DNA of 64,000 nt from Enoplosus armatus (taxonomy: Eukaryota > Chordata > Actinopteri > Centrarchiformes > Enoplosidae), in contig NC_092202.1 in the NCBI RefSeq assembly GCF_043641665.1, forward strand, positions 15,550,036-15,614,035. The letters run 5' to 3'. Shown here in pieces: positions 45,080 to 56,010 of the stretch. The first letter of the stretch is position 1. Each line of letters opens with the position of its first letter. Below the pieces are notes generated by a model. That model had not been told where the DNA came from, ran no database searches, and worked only from the letters and a program-made list of their open reading frames with translations. Position numbers and translations under genes: made by a program.

Positions 45080-45122
<43 letters not shown>
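45080..45122. repeat. (GT)n microsatellite, about 43 bp
   Basis: Pure GT run. A shorter one lies at 44951-44971. Confidence 0.95.
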
Positions 45123-45123
<1 letters not shown>

Positions 45124-45267
45124 CAGAGTTGGCCTGGGAAACGGTTTGAAAAGACTTTTTCTTCTTCGGGTCATAAAGTGAAGAATCTCGGTTTCTTCTT
45201 TGTGTTTTCATTTAATAGGAGTTAAACAGAGAATTCCCTTGTTTTGGCTTTAGTACACAGTTCTATT

Positions 45268-45282
45268 ACACGCGCGCGCGCG

Positions 45283-45329
<47 letters not shown>
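45268..45329. repeat. Compound (CG)n(CA)n microsatellite with Z-DNA potential
   Basis: About six CG units pass into (CA)n. Alternating CG followed by CA is the strongest Z-forming composition in the window. The surviving CpG run is unusual in DNA otherwise depleted of CpG. Confidence 0.9.
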
Positions 45330-45331
<2 letters not shown>

Positions 45332-46086
45332 AAACACCCTCCAAGCTGACAGTGCACTCACTTGTTTAAGCTGGATCTCAGCATCCACATAGCCAGATCA
45401 TTAGCTCAATCAGTGGCCGTGTATGTAATGCCATAGTGATTATTATTGCTAGCAGAACAACACTCAGTCGCTCGCTGTGTTGTTTACACAGCGTCTCCAT
45501 ACACACTGTGACATCAAAACCAGCAAAGTTCACTTCATTCTTGCCTTATGGCATTATATTTGTGTCTCAATTCGGACTGTGTAATGTGACATTTTGAGCG
45601 AGATAAAATATTTTTGCATGCACTATTACATGCAGTATTATTATAGCTTGTTGCTATTATCCAAGCCTGCAACAATCATTTTTACTCACTCTCTCAAGTT
45701 CCCTGCGTGACGCTGAACCATGCTTACATTTGAATCGTACAGTGAGAGCGTGAAAGTGGCAGGTCAGGCCAGACGAATACATGTATGAGTATACACACAG
45801 TTTGTACAAGATTAATAAACACACAGCTTCAAAGATTCTTGCGACGCTACAAAGGCCTCAGCATGCTTCAATTAAAGCACACACCCACTTCTTCAGGTGT
45901 GAGGGTGTGAAAGAAGGCACAGGGTTGAACTTACAATTTCTTTTGTCACCTTTTTAATGGAGTGCAACACCACGAATACCTTTGAGAACAGAACTGTCTG
46001 ACACTGTGCACCATTATCCCCATTTGTACAGTTTTTCACATCGAGACCACATAGACGCGGAAAACACAATTCCTGTGAAAGATCAG

Positions 46087-46088
<2 letters not shown>

Positions 46089-46117
<29 letters not shown>

Positions 46118-46118
46118 G
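46089..46118. repeat. (GT)n microsatellite, 30 bp
   Basis: Pure run. Confidence 0.95.
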
Positions 46119-46344
46119 CCATTCAGAGCAGGTATAAACACTTCTGGCTTTTAGACGTGGTCGGGATGATACGTCGTAGGAACTGGTTTGTGTGAAGCAT
46201 ACTGAGGCCTTGACAACATCCCCTTGCTTCCAACCTTTGCTTTGCACGACCGCAAGAGACATCAGCGCTGCTCCCAGTAGACCACACACACTGTAATGGA
46301 CAATCCACTCTCATGCAATGTTTCTGAATGTATAACAAATGGTG

Positions 46345-46590
46345 CAATATCTACATCTCTCTATGTGCAGCACAGTAAAATTCCTTTACCCGTTCTGTGA
46401 ATTTGTACATTATAGTTGTTTTTCATAATTGTTCTTATAGTTTTTATAGTCTTTATTGTTTTTATTTATTATATTTTGATTTTTCCTACTTATGTCTCTT
46501 GCTATTGCACTATCCTGTATGCTGCTATAACAATGCGAATTTCCCCGCTTAGGGATTAATAAAGGATTATCTTATTTTATCTCTAAGAGG
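46345..46590 (+). mobile_element. LINE 3' end (CR1/L2-like tail)
   Basis: The segment has TGCACTATCCTGTATGCTGC, AATGCGAATTTCCCCGCTTA and GGGATTAATAAAGG, then a short repeated ATTATCTTATTTTATCT tail. This is a standard fish LINE 3' untranslated end. There is no coding part. Confidence 0.6.
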
Positions 46591-47485
46591 TCGCTTGTCA
46601 GGAAAACATTTATGGCAACTACCAGTCTCGAGTGAGGACATTCCCAAATATTTGATCCTTCCGTATTACAGCTTAAGTCTGCAGGAGAATTGAAATGTAT
46701 TCTATTAAACGTTGTGTTTTCGAGCTTCTTTTGGGACTGACTACCTGCAGTGAATGGAGAGTCATTTACCCACAGTGAAGGACAAAAAAATAAAAAATCA
46801 GCCAACTGCGATAGACAGTTTCTTACTGTCCTGTCAAAATGAAAGGATGGATGTCATTTATGGATGTAATGACAGGAACAAGGGAAAGTACTACAACAAC
46901 CTGAAAGGCTTTAAGGAAATGGAGATTTGATGACTGCAAAGTGTTGAGCCTGATAATGTTTTTTTTTTTGATAGAAAATGTAATGTGACTGTGTGTGTGT
47001 GTGTTTGCTACTTGGAATGTCTTGTTCTGTTGAGCCAAAATCTGCTGGAGGGGAGTATAATTGCTGACAGTGTCTCATTAGAAAATAATTGTGTTGCTTG
47101 CGCACACACATATTGCTGCCGTTAAATTTTAATGACCGTTCCTAAGCCGTGCTTGCAATAAAAACCGACTCAGTCTTTCTGCTGTGTTCAAGGAATTGCA
47201 CATAAATGTCCAAGTTGGTGAGTACATAACGTGTCATGTCATGAATTTTTGTAGGCAAGTAAAAAAAAAGTAAAAAAAAAAAAGTTGCAATCTGAAGGAG
47301 CTCTTCATCCACAGTGGACACATGCATGCTGGACTGCTTTGCCAATTTGCAAGTGGCAACATGTTCCTAGTTACCATCACCACCATGAAGTGCTCTCATA
47401 GATGAAGAGTACATTGTTGATGTGACAAAATGTGTGATATCCATTGAATAAAATCAGACAGCGCTTGTTACATAGACCTATTAAA

Positions 47486-48222
47486 TGTCCGTCCGGGTCG
47501 CGGTGGCAGCAGGCTAAGCAAGGCAGTCCAGCCGTCCCTCTCCCCAGCAACGTTTCCTAGCTCCTCCTTGGGGATCTCAAGGTGATCCCAGGCCAGATGA
47601 GATATGTAATCCCTCCAGCGTGTTCTGGGTCTACCCCGAGGGTCTCCTACCAGTTGGGTGTGCCTGAAAAACCTCCAAAGGAAGGCGCCCAGGAGGCATC
47701 CTGATCAGATGCCCAAACCACCTCAAGTGGCTCCTTTCCACGTGAAGGAGCAGCGGTTCTACTCCGAGCTCCTCACCCTATCTCTAAGGCTGAGCCCAGC
47801 CACCCTGTGGAGGAAGCTCGTTTCGGCTGCTTGTTTCCACGATCCATTTCTTTTGGTCACTACCCAAAGCTCATGACCACAGGTGAGGGTTGAAACGTAG
47901 ATCGAGTGGTAAACCGAAAGCTTTGCTTTGGCTCAGCTCCCTCTTCACCACAGCGGTCCGAAACAATGCCCGCATTACTGCTGACGCCGCACCGATGTGC
48001 CGGGTCGACCTCACGCTCCATTTTACCCCGAGATACTTGAACTCCTCCGCTTGAGGCGGTAACCCCCTCTCAACCCGTGACCCCAGTTCACCTTTTTTCT
48101 GGCAGAGAACCATGGCCTCAGACTTGGAGGTGCTGACTCCTGACCACTTCGCACATGCTGCAAACCAGCCCCAGTGCGTGCTGTAGGGCACAGTCGGATG
48201 AAGCCAACAGAACCACATCACC
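47486..48222 (-). mobile_element. LINE reverse-transcriptase 3' fragment (dead)
   Basis: Read on the minus strand it encodes SGVSTSKSEAMVLCQKKGEL, then EEFKYLGVKW and RHIGAASAVMRALF, and RTAVVKRELSQ. The KSEAMVL and FKYLGV boxes are conserved at the end of the reverse transcriptase and thumb region of a common fish LINE. Upstream of 47,740 the frame is broken but the 3' UTR-type sequence GGCAAGGCAGTCCAGCCGTC continues to 47486. It has several frame breaks, so it is dead. The clade is not assigned. A 180-bp piece of the same region recurs at 49437-49623, and its 3' end at 13321-13402. Confidence 0.8.
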
Positions 48223-49387
48223 CAGCCCTTCCTGGAGAATCCTGGGTTACTCCAGGGCCCCGTGATTTGCCGTGATTTAGAAACATTTGTGGTGACTTCC
48301 TCTGTTGAACTGTTTGTGCAGCGCAAGTCCACTACTGAGGTTGCACTACTTTCCAGGAAGTAGCAGTGTTCCAGAAAGTTCAAGTGCCCATGTCATGAGG
48401 TCCTTTTTAGAGTTGCTTTTTTCATTAATTAGTGACTTGGAAAAAAAGCGGACTTGATGTGCTTGCAGTGTATAGCTCTGTAAGACCCCAGGAAGATGTA
48501 GATGTGAAGTCTGCAGCACAGAAATGCAACAGATGGTGTTGGGCTAATAAGGTGTACGATTAACATACCTGCCTGTGTTTGATGATAATGACAGTATTCC
48601 TGGCTTGTTAGGTCCGGTCCGGTTTGGTCTGAACAGCAGAGTTGATTTGATGCAAGTCGACACACGAACACGGGAAGACACCCCCTCCCCCACACACACA
48701 CACTGGCATGCACACATCACATTTTCTTTCCTCTTCTTTTTCCTCCTCCTCCTTCTCCTCTTCCTCTCCTCCATCTGCTCCTGTCTCCATCCCTCCCTCC
48801 TCACTGTGGGGAGGTGCCAACACACAGATGTGCCCTCTGGCAGTGGCAAGACTGATGCCAGTAGTAACAGGTTGCAACACACACACACAGTAGTGGTTCA
48901 TTTGCAACTGAAAGGGTGCGGGTTTGAAAAGTTGGTGGTAGGGCTTTTTTTGTGGTCGCCGAGAGTTGAAAAAAATGCTCACCTTTGGGTGAAATGCTGC
49001 GCTCGTCACTGTCACTTTTTACCCAGCCGTCCAATCTCAGTGGAGGAGGGGCGGGACAAATACCACAAAGACCAACTGAGGTGTGTCCTCGACCATAAAA
49101 TCTTTAATAATCCCGCTAACTGTGCGTTACCGTTTTCAAAGTCCGTTGTTTTTAACGGGTCCAGTGAGCTCCAGAACTAAAGTATAGGTAGGCTTCACCT
49201 CTAGGACACCGATCATCAAGTTATGTTCGTCAGTAAAAGTTGTAAAATCACACGGTCTACACATGTCGTTTAGTATTTTATGTGGAGTTTTCTTTAGCAG
49301 GGATTTAACCATTTTAATGCCAGGGCTTGCCTCCCTATGTGGAAATGTTCCACCAAAACAAGTCCCCCCCCCCCGACACTATTTTGC

Positions 49388-49436
49388 AAGGGCACCGTCG
49401 CTGCATCCTGGGCTCAGTGCTGCCCACGACGATTGT
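49388..49436 (+). repeat. 49-bp direct repeat, left copy
   Basis: The segment starts AAGGGCACCGTCGCTGCATC and ends CCCACGACGATTGT. The second copy is 49624-49672, with two substitutions (CCATCG and CATGAC). The copies enclose a LINE piece. Confidence 0.95.
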
Positions 49437-49623
49437 TGCGACGTGAAGGAGCAGCGGTTCTACTCCGAGCTCCTCAACCTATCTCTAAGGCTGAGCCCAG
49501 CCACCCTGTGGAGGAAGCTCATTTCGACTGCTTGTATCCGTGATCCATTTCTTTCGGTCACTACCCAAAGCTCATGACCATAGGTGAGGGTTCGAACGTA
49601 GATCGAGTGGTAAACCGAAAGCG
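49437..49623 (-). mobile_element. Internal LINE fragment enclosed by 49-bp direct repeats
   Basis: This internal piece of the same LINE as 47,486-48,222 includes a minus-strand frame reading YVRTLTYGHELWVVTERNGS and MSFLHRVAGLSLRDRLRSSE. It aligns to about 47740-47925. Both the 5' and the 3' ends of the element are absent, whereas most LINE copies keep their 3' end. It is bounded by 49-bp host direct repeats. Confidence 0.85.
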
Positions 49624-49672
49624 AAGGGCACCATCGCTGCATCCTGGGCTCAGTGCTGCCCATGACGATTGT
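49624..49672 (+). repeat. 49-bp direct repeat, right copy
   Basis: Second copy, ending CCCATGACGATTGT. See the left copy at 49388-49436. Confidence 0.95.
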
Positions 49673-49809
49673 GATTAATTTAAAGAAAGACAAACACGCT
49701 AGAGTGTTTTTTTCTCACCCCTGTCCTAGAACGACGATCGGTTGAGATGCGAGACTATTGATCGCCTAATTGGCTAATTGTTTAATGGTTTCCGCACTAG
49801 TTTGTGCTA

Positions 49810-50070
49810 TAAAGGGTTGACCCTCTGGGGATCATAAACATCCACTTGATTAATGTTCAATACCTAGTGTACAGTGGTGACACTTTGACTAGAGGGTGCC
49901 TCTAGAGTGTCCTAAATGACAAGGGTTCATCTTCTGGGGAGCATGAATAAACTCAGTAGATTTCATGACAATCTGCACATTAGATTAGAATCTGGAGCTA
50001 GAAGAAAGGTCCGTGAATATCCACAGAAATATTATAGTTGATCCTCTGGGGACCTTGAATATCTACAACA
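49810..50070 (+). repeat. Degenerate tandem repeat, period about 112 bp
   Basis: GTTGACCCTCTGGGGATCAT (49814), GTTCATCTTCTGGGGAGCAT (49924) and GTTGATCCTCTGGGGACCTT (50037) repeat at spacings of 110 and 113 bp. They match the reverse of the TTCATGGTCCCCAGAGGATGAA family seen at 11.75, 12.8-13.5 and 57.6 kb. Here three units are in tandem. Confidence 0.6.
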
Positions 50071-51860
50071 AATACCTTTATATTATAACCATTATAATCC
50101 AATCTCAACCCAATTTCATTCGTCTCAAGAAATCTTATACTCAATCAAAGGTCCGGTTAAAAGAAAGTCATCATTCTCTGGTCCTTAGATTTGGTTGTTA
50201 TAGACTTAATATTTGATCTAGTCAAACATTTTGGCATGGGTGCATGGCTGGGTGTGCATTGGGGGAACTCATGACCCGAGTACCTCCCTAAAGTCCCAAC
50301 TACAGCCAGCTGCTCCGTACAGAGCCGGTCTCCACTATAGACTGGCTGTCATCCAACAGGAGAGAGCGTCTGTCCCTTATAGTCACCTTAACTCACCTCA
50401 CCACACTCAGGAGCTGTCGGAGCAGCTGACAGGAGCAGGTGTTAGTGTGTGTGTGTGTGTGTGACAGACAGAGATGGAATGTGGAGGTTTGTGTGTGCCA
50501 AAACGAGGGGGCATGAAACATGTGGACAAAAGGAGAAGGTTCCACAAACGGGGGACAACACCGTATTGCCCGTAACGTTCACGCGCCCTGTCTCATCTTT
50601 AAGCGCCTCTCACTTAAGCGTAGATGTGAGGACGAAGTGCTGAACAGCAAATGGCTCAATTTGTCATCACCATCGAAGGGATGCAGCTTCAATCTGCTGT
50701 GAGTGGGAGCCCAGAGCCAGGGGCCATCATTAGGATACTGGCAATCAATGCTTTTTTTTTTTCAATTTTTTTTTTCAAAGGAACTCATAAAGCTGTGTGT
50801 GAGGGAGGGGTGTGTGTATGTATGTATGTGTGTGTGGGTACACATGGATTTAAGACCTGGCTGCCTTCAGACAACAAAGACTGACAAGGCGGTGTGGATT
50901 TGCTGCGTGTGTCTGGGTGTGTAATCCTCCACTGGGTGGAAGTTGATCGACTGAATCTGTAGAGGGGAGGGGGATCCAAACACACTGGCTCCTGTTTTAC
51001 ATTTGAGCGGGGACACGTGGAACATGAGACTCTTTTGCTTCTGAAGCTTTTGTCGCCTCCCATCTCTTTTTAAATCCAGTCAGGGTTAGCATTTCATTTC
51101 CACACTTAGTTTCCGCTACAGGCCAATTTGTGTCTTTTGCATAAAGCAAATATAACGTGACGATTTTCTTCTTCTCTCTCTTTTTTTATGTCGCTGTAAA
51201 CTGAATATCTTTTGCGTTTTGGAGTGTTGGTTGGACAAAACAATATTCATTCAACTTGTAACGCACAATGCAACTTTATTAGACTCTGCAAAGCATTAAC
51301 ACGAAATACACCATAAATACGAGCAGGTTGGTTGTTCATAGTTTGGCTCAGTTGACTGGGAAATGACTTGTGCATGCAGCACGCTGTCTGTTGGCGTTGT
51401 TCCACCAGTACATTTTACCGTAGTATATACTGAAAACCTGTAAATGGGCACATCTCTAAAAATGTGCCTATCAGTTAATTTGTTGTTTAGCCCGTGAAGG
51501 GGGGAAAAAAAGCACGGTGGCTGACGGAGCTCAACACACATATTCATTACGGTGTTGTGTTCAATTCTTAATGACACAAAGATGGAAAAAAAAAAGAGGA
51601 GCTCTCTGGTTAGCGTCACCATACGCTGGATATGTTTGGACGCAGTAACATCCTCACATTAGAGAAGCTGAAAAACAGCAAATGCTAGGCTTGTTTTTGC
51701 TGATTAATTGGCTAACCGATTAGTCAAATAGCTTGTATGCCATCTATATCTATATAGACGCAGTTGTGTTTTTTGGGGTCTTGGTTTCATTAACCGCCTC
51801 ATAACAGTGAGGTTAAAAATTTGATTCATGGATCAGTGTCATATTGAGCTGTCGGTATTC

Positions 51861-52030
51861 AGAATCAGAATCAGAATCAGAAATACTTTATTGATCCCTG
51901 GGGGGAAATTGTACAGTACCAGTGCTCCCATTCAAGAGTAAAGTAGCATAATTTAGAACTGATAGTATGTACAGAATATAAAAATAAGAAATAGAAAATA
52001 AAAAATATACACATTTACAGTATTTAAGTG
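51861..52030 (-). mobile_element. LINE-type 3' tail with AT-rich remainder
   Basis: AGAATCAGAATCAGAATCAG and AAATACTTTATTGATCCCTG start the element on the minus strand, then GGGGGGAAATTG. It is the mirror of the tail at 46.58 kb. No protein part follows. Confidence 0.65.
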
Positions 52031-52120
52031 AACTATTCTATGGCTCAAATCAGTGTGTGTGTTTTAATGGTTGTTAAAGGAAGGACAATTGGAAAATGTG
52101 GCACACATGTGACTGACTGA

Positions 52121-52148
52121 GTGTGTGTGTGTGCGTGTGTGTGTGTGT
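52121..52148. repeat. (GT)n microsatellite
   Basis: GT run with one C change. Confidence 0.9.
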
Positions 52149-52149
52149 T

Positions 52150-52511
52150 CATGCGCGTGCAGCAACTATTTTGGTTCGCCAGCGAGGTTACCAGATAAAC
52201 ACTGGTGGCAGCTGCTGCCATAGCAACAACCATTGTGCTCCCTCCCTCCCCTCCCTCACTCTTCTCTCCTCCCCCTCCCCGACCACTCCCCCCCTCCGCC
52301 CCTCTGCCTGGCTCGCCGCTCCACACACACAGCCAGAGAGTGAGGACCAGAGAGGAGAGAGGTCGGCTTTGCTTCGTTTCACCGAGGAGGGGGGGGGTAA
52401 AAGAGAGACGAGACCGAGTGGATAGAGAGAAGACACACACACACACACACAAAAAGAAAACACAAGAGGAATAAACTGGAGCGCAAAAGTGGCAGTTCTG
52501 AGGGGGAGAGA
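52150..52511 (+). promoter_or_regulatory. Putative promoter / 5' UTR of the downstream first exon
   Basis: A pyrimidine-rich stretch (52236-52320, CTCCCTCCCTCCCCTCCCTC and following) is next to a CpG-richer, purine-rich leader with AGAGAGGAGAGAGGTCGG. An X-box-like GCTGCCATAGCAAC lies at 52214-52227. A (CA)n run sits at 52434-52450, about 60 bp before the start codon. There is no TATA box. This is the layout of a brain-type housekeeping or CpG-containing promoter, with transcription toward the exon at 52512. The transcription start is not fixed. Confidence 0.45.
52214..52227. promoter_or_regulatory. RFX X-box-like site
   Basis: GCTGCCATAGCAAC is one base from the palindromic X-box form GTTGCCATAGCAAC. 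It lies about 285-300 bp before the start codon of the downstream first exon, so RFX control is plausible (inference). Confidence 0.35.
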
Positions 52512-52598
52512 ATGAGTGAGGACAACCACTCCCACTACAGGCTGGACCCCAGCGATCGCCTCAACGGGCTGGGACAGAGGAGAAAGAGACCCAAGAAG
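52512..52598 (+). CDS. Putative first coding exon (downstream isoform), 29 codons, gene not identified
   Basis: The frame runs from ATG at 52512 (context AGAATGA, A at -3) for exactly 29 codons, MSEDNHSHYRLDPSDRL then NGLGQRRKRPKK, to an AAG|GTAAAT donor at 52598/52599. The N-terminus is acidic and polar and the end is strongly basic (RRKRPKK). This resembles a nuclear localisation signal, although a basic membrane or protein-binding patch is equally possible. Hydrophobic segments are absent. The exon ends in phase 0, as does the 29-codon exon at 2169, so both can splice to one downstream exon. I recognise no named protein from this sequence. Confidence 0.6.
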
Positions 52599-52599
52599 G

Positions 52600-52740
52600 T
52601 AAATGAATAGATGGAGAGAGCCACATGGTATAGAGGGAGTGTGAGGGATCTGGAGAAGGGTGGGAGGGTGTGGGGGGGCGCGGGCTGATTCCACCCAGCT
52701 GGAGCTGGGGTTAGTGGAGGTGGAGCAGGTGGAGAATAGT
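52600..52740 (+). promoter_or_regulatory. G-rich segment immediately after the downstream splice donor
   Basis: G clusters (GGGAGTGTGAGGG, GGGTGGGAGGGTGTGGGGGG) begin within 30 nt of the donor. Intronic G runs next to donors often act as splicing enhancers and may favour R-loops. It also shows quadruplex potential. Confidence 0.35.
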
Positions 52741-53014
52741 GGGAGTGGGTGCTTGTGATTTTTTTTTTTTTTGTTGTGTCAGGGAGTGGTGTTCAGGTTG
52801 CATTAAAAAGCTAATTTCTGCTAATACTGATTTTTTCCCCCTCTCCACCTCCACCTCCACCCCTGGAGTAAAGCCATTTCCCCCAGTGGGAGCTCTCCAT
52901 CTCTGCTGATTCCACATTTTTTTTCTCTCTCTGTCTCTTTGATGGATTACTCCTCCACTGCTCCCCTCAAGTCCATATTCTGCCCCCTGTATTTTTCTTC
53001 TCTGCCTCTCAGTG

Positions 53015-53047
<33 letters not shown>
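53015..53047. repeat. (GTT)n microsatellite
   Basis: About eleven GTT units. Confidence 0.95.
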
Positions 53048-53997
53048 GAACACCTCTAGGTAGTGAGTAGTAGGAGGAGGCTCTCCTCTCACATGCTGGC
53101 CAGGGTGGGTCCCCTGCTCCGGCTCGGCTCTTTGTTGTTGTGGACGCCGTTACACACAGACATCAGCTCTCGCCGGGAGACTTTTTGTTTTGTTTTGTTA
53201 TCCTGTCAGCCTCATTATAGGAGGTCTTTTTTTTTTTTTAACATCCATGACTTGTGATTTGTGCTGCTTATTGTTTTCTGGTTATTTCTGCGAACCACTA
53301 TCACGAGCATGCACACGCCCATCATCACCCCGTGTGTCAGCTCATGATGAAGGCACAGATTTATCCGCTCCTAGAGACATGGAAATGAGCTGTCAGGTTT
53401 TACGCAAGATTAAAATGATTCGCAATCATTCTTTACTTAATGATGCTGTTACTACGATGCTTTGATTTATCTTCTCAATATCCTGAAACCCAAAGTGACT
53501 TCATCTTCAAATTGTTTTGTCCAACAAACTGTGAAAAACCCAGAGATACTCAATGTAGGATCACGTAAGACGGAGAAAAGCAGCAGATGCACATGAAAAG
53601 AAAAAAAAAATCAATGATCAAGATAAATTGTCTTTTTTTTTTTACCAATCATTTCAGCTCTAATAGTTTTTATTATACAGTCCAATAAATCATCTATATG
53701 TCTGCCTATATTAGCTTATATACAGAGAGATTGTATTTTGTTCGCCAGAAAGCACTGAGAAGTTGAGAAGTAAAATGTCTCAGCACATATCTTGATCACA
53801 ATTCCTTTAAAAATACAAATTTAAGAGATCCTTATTATAACTGCTTGTTTATATTATGCGTTTAGATAAAAAACCCAACGTCATTGGTCAATATAACGTT
53901 ACCAGATTTTTTGAAACTCTTAAAAAAATCAAAATAGATACCTGAAGTCCAATCACATATTAGTTCATAGTTTGGTCAATACTTGTAATAGTTTGAT

Positions 53998-54045
53998 TTA
54001 TTCATAGCACTCTTCTAAACGGCAAAGGCGCGTTACAAAGTATTG
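53998..54045 (-). repeat. Short SINE/LINE-like fragment
   Basis: TTTATTCATAGCACTCTTCT and GGCGCGTTACAAAGT resemble the 'tttatatagcgcctttc...ttacaaag' end common to fish SINEs. Too short for certainty. Confidence 0.3.
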
Positions 54046-55096
54046 GATAATTAGAAATAGAAGCAGGATTAAATAGATTTTCTTGTCTTTTTTGTGATTT
54101 TTTGAGATGTAATTTAGACGTAGTTATGTGGCAAGTTTTCAGTTCAACAATGTCTACACAAAAACGAAATGCTTGAAATTTTCTTCATGTTTCTATGACA
54201 GCCAACAAGTCCTCCAAGCTAAACAATAAAACAAGTTGTTCCTCGTTGCGTCCCTCCAAAAACAAGGTTAAAGGCTGGGTTTAGATTAGGGAGCTAAAGC
54301 TAGCTTGGTAAAGGTTCAGGAGAGACTGTTTGCGAGAAACCAACGTTGACTGTTTGGTCCGAAACTGAAAGTCACACTTCTCGTGTGCCCGACCGTCCAC
54401 CTTTTGCCTAAAGGCCAATCCCTGTTTGATAGAAGGAAGAAAGAGACGGAAAGGTCGGCTTCTTGACATTGTTACTACACCCAAGTACTTGAGCATGTCA
54501 GTGGCCATCCTACGCCTTCCTCTCTGTCCTTCTTTCTTATATATGACCAGCCTTTTCCCCCCAGGCCAGAAGGACAGAGCATTTCGACTGACTGTCGGAT
54601 CCAGTGCTGTCACGCTCATTTGGCTATGTCAGCCTCGAAGCCGTGCTGCTCTGAATGTTCCCTTAACGTTGGTTGGAGAATCTGCAAGCGACAACAAGAG
54701 GTGTTTCGTGACATGGCATTAACTGTGATTAACTCTGCGGACAAGCACAGGAGGAGTAATGACCACTTACCCCCCCCCCCCCCTCCCCAAAAGACTAAAG
54801 ACAAAATAATAGAAAACAAAACACCACAGCAATTAGCATGTAGCCACGCCCCCATTCATAGACCAGAGTGCCTGTTGCCTTAGGGCGTGTCTGCTTCTTT
54901 AATGGGCTGAGGAAGTGTTGGGAGGTGCCGGAAAGAAGCACCCTTGTGTAGCGTCACTAACACTGGGTAATATTTAAAAACAATACAAACATACTGTGAG
55001 GGACCCAAGGTTGCTGATGTAGGGGCTAATGTTAGACCATCGGGTAGCCATGGAAATCTCCTGGGTAAACCCCCCAAACAAACAATGAGTAACAAT

Positions 55097-55530
55097 TAAA
55101 GGCCCCATATACTGCTCATTTCCAGCTCTATATTTTCATTCTGGGACTCCACTAGAGAGCAGCTTTGCATGATTGCACAGTTGAAAAAAGTCCTTCTCCT
55201 GGTCCTTTCTGCAGCCCCTCAGTCCCCCTTGTGTCTGAAACAAGCCGTTTTAGACAAACTGAACAACCTCCAACAACTTGAAGAGTAGTCCTGAGCAGAG
55301 CGCTCCAATAACTCAGACAGCCTGAGCGGGTGGAGTAGCGTCCCTGTACTTTGTGGACGTACTGTGTGGCTGAGTGCGGCGACTGTACAGTTGTGACATC
55401 ACAACCTTACGGAAGTCCTGACAGCTTGTTTAAAGAGTTTCTGAATACGGTTTTGATACTGTCACGGTATTTATACAGCACGAGACCTGCTTTATGATCA
55501 AAACAAACATGGACATCTCACTTTAAGTCT
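55097..55530 (+). mobile_element. TTAA-flanked MITE, copy F
   Basis: AATTAA then AGGCCCCATATACTGCTCAT and CCAGCTCTATATTTTCATTC match copy A. The central GTTGTGACATCACAACCTTA matches copy E, and the end GACATCTCACTTTAAG matches copy C reversed. It therefore links the subfamilies. The last 20 bp of the right end are missing. Confidence 0.75.
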
Positions 55531-55984
55531 CAAAAGTTTCATTGAAAAAGTAAAGTAAACACAAACACTGTATGTGCTGATGTAGCTGCTCCACCAACCT
55601 CTCAACTGTATGCCATCAGTTAGATTTATACCCCTGTCTACTCTACTGTGATTGGTCAGTCCAAAACAAATGTTACGAAATAGTGAACACCATTTTGCTC
55701 TGATTTTTTATTTTTATTTTTTTTTACCAAAATAAAGGCGCCGGAGTGGACCGGTGCTTTCCACACCTTTTATAGCCGAATGGGACAGTAAAGGGAACGA
55801 CAGAAAGGCTCGGAAGGAGGCAGGTGTGCGAGTCTTTAGTGCTGAATCTCCACAGTAAAGTGTTGGTGTAAGCAGAGGCAAAGCATTTGGCAGCAGGGGG
55901 GGTGGCATTCAGGATCAATGGATGAATTATTGATATGCTCCCTCCCCTCCCCATGCTTAGATAGGCACACAGGAACACACAAAC

Positions 55985-56010
55985 ACACACACACACATAC
56001 AAATGCACAC
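55985..56010. repeat. (CA)n microsatellite
   Basis: Short run with an interruption. Confidence 0.8.

Noticed and set aside
48575..49180. 201-codon frame with Ser/Phe/Leu runs
   Set aside because: Runs come from a pyrimidine-rich stretch (48,720-48,800); no domain and no splice or promoter context.
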